A stretch of DNA of 20,440 nt from JAYWFX01 sp043778575 (lineage in GTDB: Bacteria; Patescibacteriota; JACMRA01): NCBI GenBank assembly GCA_043778575.1, contig JAYWFX010000070.1, positions 1 to 20,440 of the forward strand, in the 5' to 3' direction. The notes under the pieces were generated by a model that worked only from the letters and a program-made list of their open reading frames with translations, had not been told where the DNA came from and searched no databases. Each line of letters begins with the position of its first letter. Position 1 is the first letter of the stretch. The translations under genes and the position numbers were made by a program. This document shows, piece after piece, positions 14,368 to 20,440 of this stretch.

Positions 14368-17300
14368 CTAGAGAACTTTTGCAAGATATTGTCCTGTGTA
14401 GGAATTCTCTACTTTGATTATCTCATCTGGTGTACCTGTAGCTATAATCATACCTCCTTTGTCTCCACCCTCGGGGCCTAAATCGATAATCCAGTCTGCA
14501 GTCTTGATCACGTCCAGATTGTGTTCAATCACTAAAACAGTATTGCCTTTGTCTACCAATCTATGTAGTACATGGAGTAGGAGTTTCACATCGAGTGGGT
14601 GTAAACCTGTGGTTGGCTCATCTAAAATATACAGTGTATTACCAGTACCAACTTTACTCAGCTCTGTAGCTAGTTTGATACGCTGGGCTTCTCCTCCAGA
14701 GAGAGTTGTGGCTGATTGACCGAGCTGGATATAGCCGAGACCAACATCCTGCAAAGTATCGAGTTTTCGTTTGATTAGTCTATGGTTTTCAAAAAATTCT
14801 GCAGATTCATCTACGCTCATAGCTAAAATATCAGCAATATTCTTGTCTCGATAAGTGATTTCTAGAGTTTCACGATTATACCGTTTTCCTGTACAATCTT
14901 CACAAATCACATACACATCTGGTAAAAAGTTCATCTCGACCTTGATAATCCCGTCTCCTTGGCATGTTTCGCATCTACCACCGGGTACATTGAAACTAAA
15001 TCTGCCTTGCTCATATCCTCGTGCTTTTGATTCTGGCAACTGGGCAAATAATTCACGAATAGGCGTAAATAATCCTGTATAGGTAGCTGGATTGCTGCGT
15101 GGTGTTCTACCGATAGGGCTTTGATCTATGATAATGGGTTTATCGATGTTGCTGAGTCCTGTGATTTCAGTGTGTTGACCGATAGAGTTATGAGAATCGT
15201 AAAAGTGATTCATCAGGTAGTTTGCAAAGATATCGTTTATCAGAGTACTTTTTCCACTGCCCGACACACCAGTAATACACACAAATTTTCGCAGAGGGAT
15301 ATGCATGTCTACGTTCTTTAAATTGTTTTCTTTTGCACCTAGAATCGAAATAAATGGTGTTTCGTCCTCAACCCCTTCTCCTTCAATCTTCTTTTTAGGT
15401 TTGATACCTCCATACTTTGTAGAAACAACTAGACGTCTATTTTCTGGAATAGGGATAATCTCAAGACCAGCTAGGTATCTACCAGTCGGTGAATCAGGGT
15501 TTGCTTGGACTTCTGCTGGGGTTCCAATGGCTACGATTTTACCGCCTTTTTTACCAGCTGCAGGCCCAATGTCTATCAGATAATCAGCCTCACGCATAGT
15601 TTCTTCATCGTGCTCTACGACCATGACCGAATTACCAAGATCCCGTAATTCTTTTAGAGTGGAAAGTAGTCGGCTATTATCTCGTTGATGGAGACCGATA
15701 GATGGCTCATCCAAAATATACAAAACACCAGTTAGCCCTGAACCTATTTGCGTAGCTAGTCTGATTCGCTGGGCTTCTCCTCCAGAGAGAGTGTCTGCAC
15801 TGCGACCGAGATTTAAATACTCCAGACCGACATTGGCTAAAAAGTTGAGACGAGACACGATTTCACGCAATATCATCTTGGCAATTTGCTTTTCTTTGTT
15901 GTTGAGAGGGCTTTCACCAGAGTCACCATTGAGCAGTCTAAAGTGTGCTAGACCATCGTTGATCGACATGGAGGTGATAGCTGCGATATTTACACTGGCT
16001 ACGGTCACAGCTAGGCTAGACGGCTTGAGGCGTGCACCTTTGCAGTCTGGGCACTGTCGTTTGGTCATGTAGTTCTCGATATCACGTCTACTCGAATCAC
16101 TGGTTGTTTCTTTGTATCGTCTCTGGAGATTTGGTATTACTCCCTCAAAACCCTCGGTGCCATACATGATGATTTGTTTCTGTTTGTCACTGAGTTCTTT
16201 CCATGGTGTGGTGAGCTTAAAATTATGCTTTTTAGCTATTGTTTCAAACATCTGAGTGAGCCAACCACCACTAATACTCAATCTGCTGAGTGGTCTAATA
16301 CACCCTTCCATAATCGATAAACTAATATTTGGGATAATAAGTTCAGGATCAATTTCGGTTACTACGCCCAGACCTGTGCAGGTAGGACAAGCTCCGTGTG
16401 GACTGTTAAAGCTAAATTGTCGTGGCTCTAGTTCGCCTGGGCTTCCGTGACCATTGGGACAGGCTCGATTTTTGTTAAAGTATAACAGATGTTCGTCAGA
16501 CTCGTCTTGTAGGTGGAGGATAATTGCTTTGTCTTTACCAAATCTCAGTGTGGTTTCTAGTGAGTCAATGAGTCGCTGACGATTCTCTGCGTTTACTGCA
16601 AGACGATCAACTACGATTTCGATACTATGTTTTTGCTGTTTGTTGAGGTCGAGTTTTTCTACTTCATCGAGAATCATGATTTTTCCGTCTACTCGCATTC
16701 TTCTAAATCCATTCTTTTTGGCATCTAAAACATGCACCCTATGCCAACCCTTTTGATCTTCAACTACAGGAGCGAGGAGAACTATTGAGCTATCTTGTTT
16801 GAGCTGCAAAATCCGATCAGCCATAGCAGTTACTGATTCGTTGGTTATTTCAGAGTTACAGGTTGGGCAGTGCTGGACACCAGCTTTTGCATATAGTAGT
16901 CTGAGATAATCATAAATCTCTGTGATGGTACCAACTGTAGATCGCGGATTTTGAGAGGTTGATTTTTGGTCGATTGAAATAGCTGGAGACAGCCCGTCAA
17001 TACTATCTACATCAGGTTTTTCTTTGAGACCTAAAAATTGCCGAGCATAGCTGGACAAACTCTCTACATATCGGCGTTGTCCTTCAGCGTAAATGGTGTC
17101 AAAGACCAAGCTTGATTTACCAGATCCAGATAGCCCAGAAAACACCACTAGCTGGTTTTTAGGAATTACTAGGGATATTTCACATAAATTATGTTCTCTT
17201 GCTTTGCGAACTGTTATGTATTCGTGTGGATTTGGTAGATTTGCCGTGTCTTCTAGGTAGTCGCCAGAGTTAAATGTATTGAGTAATTCTACGTTAATTT

Positions 17301-17391
17301 GAGTTTGAAATTGATTTTGAGATTTTTTTACACTGTCTGTTGAATTTTTTTCTGTTACATTAGTTTGAATTTTTTTTTCTAATGAAGTCAT
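14368..17391 (-). CDS. uvrA: UvrABC excision nuclease subunit A
   Basis: 1007 residues; the damage-recognition ATPase of nucleotide excision repair, acting as a dimer with UvrB. Two ABC units are complete: Walker A GLSGSGKSS (about 86-94) and GVSGSGKST (708-716), signatures LSGGEAQRIRLATQ and LSGGEAQRIKLATE, and Walker B VLYILDEPSIGLH and TLYILDEPTTGLH. Zinc modules: CPNGH then CPTC in the first (the usual CPxC is altered to CPNGH, so the ligand may be the His), and CETC and CEDC in the C-terminal DNA-binding module. TVRKAREHNL, normally within a few residues of the start, begins at residue 60: a 59-residue polar N-terminal extension, rich in Lys, Gln, Asn and Thr, is present. No ATG lies in the extension to give a shorter start. 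A TTGACA lies on this strand at 17421-17426. Confidence 0.97.
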   Translation of the reverse strand: MTSLEKKIQTNVTEKNSTDSVKKSQNQFQTQINVELLNTFNSGDYLEDTANLPNPHEYITVRKAREHNLCEISLVIPKNQLVVFSGLSGSGKSSLVFDTIYAEGQRRYVESLSSYARQFLGLKEKPDVDSIDGLSPAISIDQKSTSQNPRSTVGTITEIYDYLRLLYAKAGVQHCPTCNSEITNESVTAMADRILQLKQDSSIVLLAPVVEDQKGWHRVHVLDAKKNGFRRMRVDGKIMILDEVEKLDLNKQQKHSIEIVVDRLAVNAENRQRLIDSLETTLRFGKDKAIILHLQDESDEHLLYFNKNRACPNGHGSPGELEPRQFSFNSPHGACPTCTGLGVVTEIDPELIIPNISLSIMEGCIRPLSRLSISGGWLTQMFETIAKKHNFKLTTPWKELSDKQKQIIMYGTEGFEGVIPNLQRRYKETTSDSSRRDIENYMTKRQCPDCKGARLKPSSLAVTVASVNIAAITSMSINDGLAHFRLLNGDSGESPLNNKEKQIAKMILREIVSRLNFLANVGLEYLNLGRSADTLSGGEAQRIRLATQIGSGLTGVLYILDEPSIGLHQRDNSRLLSTLKELRDLGNSVMVVEHDEETMREADYLIDIGPAAGKKGGKIVAIGTPAEVQANPDSPTGRYLAGLEIIPIPENRRLVVSTKYGGIKPKKKIEGEGVEDETPFISILGAKENNLKNVDMHIPLRKFVCITGVSGSGKSTLINDIFANYLMNHFYDSHNSIGQHTEITGLSNIDKPIIIDQSPIGRTPRSNPATYTGLFTPIRELFAQLPESKARGYEQGRFSFNVPGGRCETCQGDGIIKVEMNFLPDVYVICEDCTGKRYNRETLEITYRDKNIADILAMSVDESAEFFENHRLIKRKLDTLQDVGLGYIQLGQSATTLSGGEAQRIKLATELSKVGTGNTLYILDEPTTGLHPLDVKLLLHVLHRLVDKGNTVLVIEHNLDVIKTADWIIDLGPEGGDKGGMIIATGTPDEIIKVENSYTGQYLAKVL

Positions 17392-17420
17392 GAACAGAAA
17401 TCAACGAAAAAATCTGTTTT

Positions 17421-17509
17421 TGTCAAAGTTTTGTCTCTAGGCTTTAATTTCTATTATATTTTTGATGATTAATAATCAATTAAAGAATCACCGCTTGCCT
17501 AAATATAAA
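17421..17509. promoter_or_regulatory. Divergent uvrA/dnaB promoter region
   Basis: The 142 bases between the two divergent starts hold: a minus-strand TTGACA (17421-17426) without a good -10; a minus-strand TATAAT (17453-17458) that would give uvrA a leader of about 55 bases; a perfect 6-1-6 palindrome TGATTA-A-TAATCA (17466-17478); and a plus-strand TATAAA (17504-17509) that would give dnaB a leader of about 18 bases. Neither gene has a Shine-Dalgarno sequence. The palindrome could be an operator seen by both promoters, but at this A+T content a 13-base palindrome is weak evidence. Confidence 0.35.
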
Positions 17510-17533
17510 TCTTGTTGATCACTACTGTAGTTT

Positions 17534-19996
17534 ATGAGTGAGAAATCCCCCCAGCCAACCAATTCTTTTGTCCCACCAAACGACGTAGAGGCTGAAAAAG
17601 CAATTTTGGGTAGTATTTTACTCAACCCTACTATTTTGGATGATATTGTGGGAGTACTCAAGGTTGATTTTTTTTATGATCCTCGCCATACTATTGTGTA
17701 TGAAGCTATGTTGAGACTTGCCTCGCATCAAAAACCAATCGATATTATCTTTGTACTCAACGAATTAAAAAGCAAGGAGGCTGACTCAAACTCAAACTCA
17801 AACTCAAGTACAGGCACAGATATCGATAAAGATTTTCTTTTGGAGTTGATTTCAAAGAGTTCGCTCGCCAGTAGTCCAGCCCAAACATGCAAGATTATCA
17901 AAGAAAAGCACGCACTTCGTACTATTATTCGCGTAGGAGATCAACTCAAATCCGCTGCTCTTCGAGATGATACACAGCCCAATGATATTTTGGATTCAGC
18001 ACAGAAAACTCTATTTAATCTCAGTCTTGAGAACATTGAAAAAAACTTTGTACCGATTAGCGAGGTGTTAGATGAGACGTTTGAGCGTATTCAAAACCTG
18101 AGTGAGAGTGATGATGAGCATCGTGGTGTGCCAACAGGGTTTTATGATCTCGACAAAGTTCTTGGGGGTTTGCATCAGTCTGATCTAATCATTTTAGCTG
18201 CTCGCCCGTCAATGGGAAAGGCTCAACCTATCTCAACTCCCGTAAAAACTAATATTGGATGGACTAAAATTCAAGATTTGCAAATTGGCGATCAGCTGGC
18301 TTCGCAAGATGGTAAATCATCCCAAGTTTTAGGTATATTTCCCCAAGGAGAGAAGAGTGTCTTTCAGATATCTTTTGCTGATGGTCGATCAACTCGGGCT
18401 TGTAAAGAGCATTTATGGGAAGTGTGTTGTCGTCACTGGGATACACCAAAGATTTTAACCACTGGAGAGATTATGAATAAATTGGGGAAAAAAAGATATC
18501 AAAACAGAATGTGGATAGAGCGTGCAACAGGTCATTTTGGTCACAATGATAAACTGATTGTAGATCCTTATTTACTTGGGTGTCTATTAGGTGATGGGGG
18601 ATTGACTCACACTAGCCCATTAATATCAAGTAAAGATTCAGAAATATTGGAAAGAGTGAGATCGCTTCTCCCAGTTGGTTTGATCATTAAAAAGATTGAA
18701 AAGAGTAATTGTGATTATAGAATTGTCCAAGAAAGCTCTCATCAAAAAGGTAAATCTGGGGTAACAATAAACCCACTCACAGAATCTCTCAAAAAAATTG
18801 GTGTGTACGGCAAAAAATCTAATCAAAAGTCAGTACCAGAAACGTACTTGTTGGCTAATAGGTGCTCTAGAATCTGTCTTCTCCAAGGTTTACTTGATAC
18901 TGATGGATGGGTAGAAAGTTTCGGAAGTGTTCGATTTGCAACGACTAGTAAAAAGCTAGCAGAACAAGTACAGGAATTAGCTCGGTCAATCGGGGCGTTT
19001 TGCACCATAAAACCCAAACAAGGCAGTTTTACCTATAAGGGTGAGAAAAAGTTAGGATTACCCTCGTTTGTGTGTAATATTTCATACACTAATACTGCTG
19101 AATTGTTTAGTCTAGGTAGAAAGAAAAAACTCTGCAACCCGCAAAAACGCATTAAGAGACTGAATATTGTAGAAATAAAAGAAGTAGACAAGGTAGAAAC
19201 TGCGTGTATTTTAGTGTCTCACCCAAGCCACTTATATATAACAGAAAATTATATCCTGACACACAACACTTCTCTAGCTCTTGAAATTGCTCGTCGGGTT
19301 GCTATGACCGCTGGCAAGGGTGTAGCCTTTTTTAGCTTAGAAATGAGTAAAGATCAGTTGGTAGATCGTATTTTAGCTACAGCCTCAAAGATTGACTTTT
19401 GGAAGATTCGCACAGGAAAGTTTTCGCATGATCCGGGAAATGATGAATTTGCTCAGCTGGGTCAAGCCCTTGGTCAGCTATCCGAAGCCCCAATCTGGAT
19501 TGATGACAGTGGCAGTCTCAATATCCTAGAACTCAGAAGTAAAGCTCGCAGACTAAAGTTTCGACATGACATTGGGTTGATAGTGATCGATTATTTGCAG
19601 TTGATGAGTGGTCGCAGTGACACTAAATACAGTGGGAATCGTGTCCAAGAAGTGTCTGATATCAGTCGCGGGCTAAAACTGCTAGCCAAAGAACTCAATG
19701 TGCCGATTCTGGCTTTATCTCAGTTGTCACGTAGTGTAGAGGGTAGGGATGACAAGCGACCTATGTTGAGTGATTTGAGGGAAAGTGGCTCCATCGAACA
19801 GGATGCCGATATTGTCATGTTTATTCATCGAGAGGAAATGTACCACAAAGAAACCAAGAAAAAAGGAATAGCAGATATTTTGATATCCAAACACAGAAAT
19901 GGTGAGGTTGGGAGTATTGAGCTAGCATTTATCCATCGGTACGCCACATTTGATAATCTTGAAGGAGCTAGGGTTAGTGGCAGAGTGAACCAATAA
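17534..19996 (+). CDS. dnaB: Replicative DNA helicase DnaB, intein-containing precursor
   Basis: 820 codons: a 471-residue DnaB split by a 349-residue intein (residues 230-578). The N-terminal domain is clear (VEAEKAILGSILLNP, YEAMLRLASHQKPID), followed by the linker and GVPTGFYDLDKVLGGLHQSDLIILAARPSMGK. The intein interrupts Walker A after Lys229; the C-extein resumes with TSLALEIARR. Downstream are FFSLEMSKDQLVDRIL, Walker B LIVIDYLQLMSG, and LSQLSRSVEGRDDKRPMLSDLRESGSIEQDAD with its arginine-rich hexamer contact region. The enzyme unwinds DNA ahead of the replisome as a hexamer and loads primase. Because the P-loop is split, only spliced protein can bind ATP. A SNSNSNSS run at residues 85-92, from a hexanucleotide repeat, lies in the N-terminal domain. 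The start has no Shine-Dalgarno sequence. Confidence 0.97.
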   Translation: MSEKSPQPTNSFVPPNDVEAEKAILGSILLNPTILDDIVGVLKVDFFYDPRHTIVYEAMLRLASHQKPIDIIFVLNELKSKEADSNSNSNSSTGTDIDKDFLLELISKSSLASSPAQTCKIIKEKHALRTIIRVGDQLKSAALRDDTQPNDILDSAQKTLFNLSLENIEKNFVPISEVLDETFERIQNLSESDDEHRGVPTGFYDLDKVLGGLHQSDLIILAARPSMGKAQPISTPVKTNIGWTKIQDLQIGDQLASQDGKSSQVLGIFPQGEKSVFQISFADGRSTRACKEHLWEVCCRHWDTPKILTTGEIMNKLGKKRYQNRMWIERATGHFGHNDKLIVDPYLLGCLLGDGGLTHTSPLISSKDSEILERVRSLLPVGLIIKKIEKSNCDYRIVQESSHQKGKSGVTINPLTESLKKIGVYGKKSNQKSVPETYLLANRCSRICLLQGLLDTDGWVESFGSVRFATTSKKLAEQVQELARSIGAFCTIKPKQGSFTYKGEKKLGLPSFVCNISYTNTAELFSLGRKKKLCNPQKRIKRLNIVEIKEVDKVETACILVSHPSHLYITENYILTHNTSLALEIARRVAMTAGKGVAFFSLEMSKDQLVDRILATASKIDFWKIRTGKFSHDPGNDEFAQLGQALGQLSEAPIWIDDSGSLNILELRSKARRLKFRHDIGLIVIDYLQLMSGRSDTKYSGNRVQEVSDISRGLKLLAKELNVPILALSQLSRSVEGRDDKRPMLSDLRESGSIEQDADIVMFIHREEMYHKETKKKGIADILISKHRNGEVGSIELAFIHRYATFDNLEGARVSGRVNQ
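17784..17807 (+). repeat. Hexanucleotide tandem repeat in dnaB (4 x ACTCAA)
   Basis: Four perfect ACTCAA units encode an alternating Ser-Asn run in a loop of the N-terminal domain. Gain or loss of a unit keeps the frame, so length could vary between strains without destroying the helicase. Confidence 0.9.
18221..19267 (+). mobile_element. Class 3-type intein with LAGLIDADG homing endonuclease, in DnaB
   Basis: 349 residues, inserted in Walker A between GK and TS. The first residue is Ala, not Cys or Ser, so the class 1 first step is impossible. The three residues that define class 3 inteins are all present: Trp of HLW in block B (intein residue 66), Cys of ACILV in block F (residue 329) and Thr of the terminal THN (residue 347), with the terminal Asn and a Thr as the +1 residue. 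Block A (STPVKTNIGWTKIQDLQIGDQL) resembles actinobacterial and mycobacteriophage DnaB inteins. Both LAGLIDADG motifs, LLGCLLGDGG (precursor 347-356) and LLQGLLDTDG (449-458), keep their acidic residue, so the endonuclease may be active. In class 3 splicing, known from DnaB inteins, the block F Cys forms the first branched intermediate. The open frame and intact motifs argue against decay. Confidence 0.92.
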
Positions 19997-20004
19997 TTCA
20001 CTAA

Positions 20005-20385
20005 TCAGATTGATCGAATTTTTTTTATGACTTGGTGTAGACCGTTTACTCTACCTGCAGTTAGATAATCCTCTAGACGTAGCTCTGATACAAATATTGG
20101 TTCTGTGTTCTGGATTTCTGAGTATATCTTTCCCGAGAAAAAGTTAGTTGTAATGAAAACTAATCCTCGAACGAGCAGGGAATCACTGTCGCCGTAAAAA
20201 TATATGCGGTCGTCTTGTTCTTTTGAAATGAGCCATACTTGGGATTGACATCCAGAGACTTGGTTTTGATTTGTTTTGTGAATTTCATCTAGTTTTTGTG
20301 CCTGTTTTCCTAGATTTATGATGCATATATAGATCTCCTCAGGACTAGTACAGGAATTAATTTGCTCATAGATGAAATCTAGCAT
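20005..20385 (-). CDS. sufE: SufE-like sulfur acceptor protein
   Basis: 126 residues, slightly shorter than the usual 135-140. The family hallmark VSGCQSQVW places the sulfur-accepting Cys46 at the position of E. coli Cys51. Also typical are DRIYFYGDSDSLLVRGLV (the D.D..I.rGL segment) and LTAGRVNGLHQVIKKI near the C-terminus, equivalent to the L...R.NGL motif. SufE accepts persulfide sulfur from the cysteine desulfurase SufS and passes it to the Suf scaffold for Fe-S cluster assembly in the cytosol. No suf neighbour lies within the window; the gene is convergent with dnaB, 8 bases apart. The ATG is at 20383-20385, with no ribosome binding site; a TATATT lies about 40 bases upstream. Any partner would have to lie beyond the right edge. 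Confidence 0.9.
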   Translation of the reverse strand: MLDFIYEQINSCTSPEEIYICIINLGKQAQKLDEIHKTNQNQVSGCQSQVWLISKEQDDRIYFYGDSDSLLVRGLVFITTNFFSGKIYSEIQNTEPIFVSELRLEDYLTAGRVNGLHQVIKKIRSI

Positions 20386-20440
20386 ACAGTGTGCGGGTAA
20401 GTTTATTTATTTGTTGAAACTTAGAATATACAAAAACAAA

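Noticed and set aside
14414..16450. A series of plus-strand open frames opposite uvrA
   Set aside because: uvrA is complete on the other strand with all motifs; these frames have no family features and follow from its codon pattern.
17534..19996. Possibility that the insertion in dnaB is a second domain or an assembly error
   Set aside because: The ends fit intein splice junctions exactly (A...THN|T), the frame is open throughout and both exteins join into a normal Walker A.
1..20440. CRISPR array, tRNA, rRNA, insertion sequence or integrase
   Set aside because: I found no regularly spaced repeats, no cloverleaf-like run with a TTC-GA arm, no transposase motif and no terminal inverted repeats. 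The intein is the only mobile element I can support.

Overview
The window is bacterial and A+T-rich, with tightly packed genes and no gene-free stretch longer than about 170 bases. TGA is used as a stop (genes ending at 4273, 5583 and 7046), so the code is standard table 11; this argues against the UGA-recoded Gracilibacteria/Absconditabacteria and mollicutes. Most start codons lack a Shine-Dalgarno sequence, and several sit a few bases downstream of a -10 box. Together with the short clamp-loader subunit and many small envelope proteins, this makes me think of a Patescibacteria (CPR) lineage. That placement is inference; the window holds no rRNA or tRNA gene to fix it.

Layout. 1-60: tail of an unidentified + strand gene. 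126-2677 (-): two-gene unit, a degenerate DegT-aminotransferase-like protein and an O-antigen ligase/polymerase-like membrane protein. 2848-3936 (+): membrane-anchored M23-like/ricin-lectin fusion. 3998-4796 (+): two overlapping orphan genes with unusual arginine codon use. 4867-7046 (+): clamp-loader delta' subunit and the lipid II flippase MurJ. 7141-7689 (-): secreted tandem SH3b protein with a clear terminator. 7859-8948 (+): 2TM protein and DUF2807 beta-helix protein. 8929-9912 (-): orphan protein. 9939-10523 (-): peptidyl-tRNA hydrolase. 10616-14343 (+): three-gene acyl-transfer cassette (MBOAT, SGNH/DHHW, acyltransferase-3). 14368-17391 (-): UvrA. 17534-19996 (+): DnaB helicase with a class 3-type intein. 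20005-20385 (-): SufE.

How it fits together. Much of the window builds or decorates the cell surface. MurJ exports the peptidoglycan precursor, the O-antigen-ligase-like protein handles a lipid-linked glycan, the MBOAT/SGNH/AT3 cassette probably acylates an exported glycan, and the ricin, SH3b and DUF2807 proteins look like extracytoplasmic binding or structural proteins. Housekeeping genes for replication (dnaB, holB-like), repair (uvrA), translation (pth) and Fe-S assembly (sufE) are interspersed.

The strongest special features are the DnaB intein, which splits the Walker A motif and carries a complete W-C-T motif plus both LAGLIDADG motifs, and the recurring pattern of promoters that predict leaderless mRNAs. 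The orphan gene pair at 3998-4796 is the best candidate for something undescribed.
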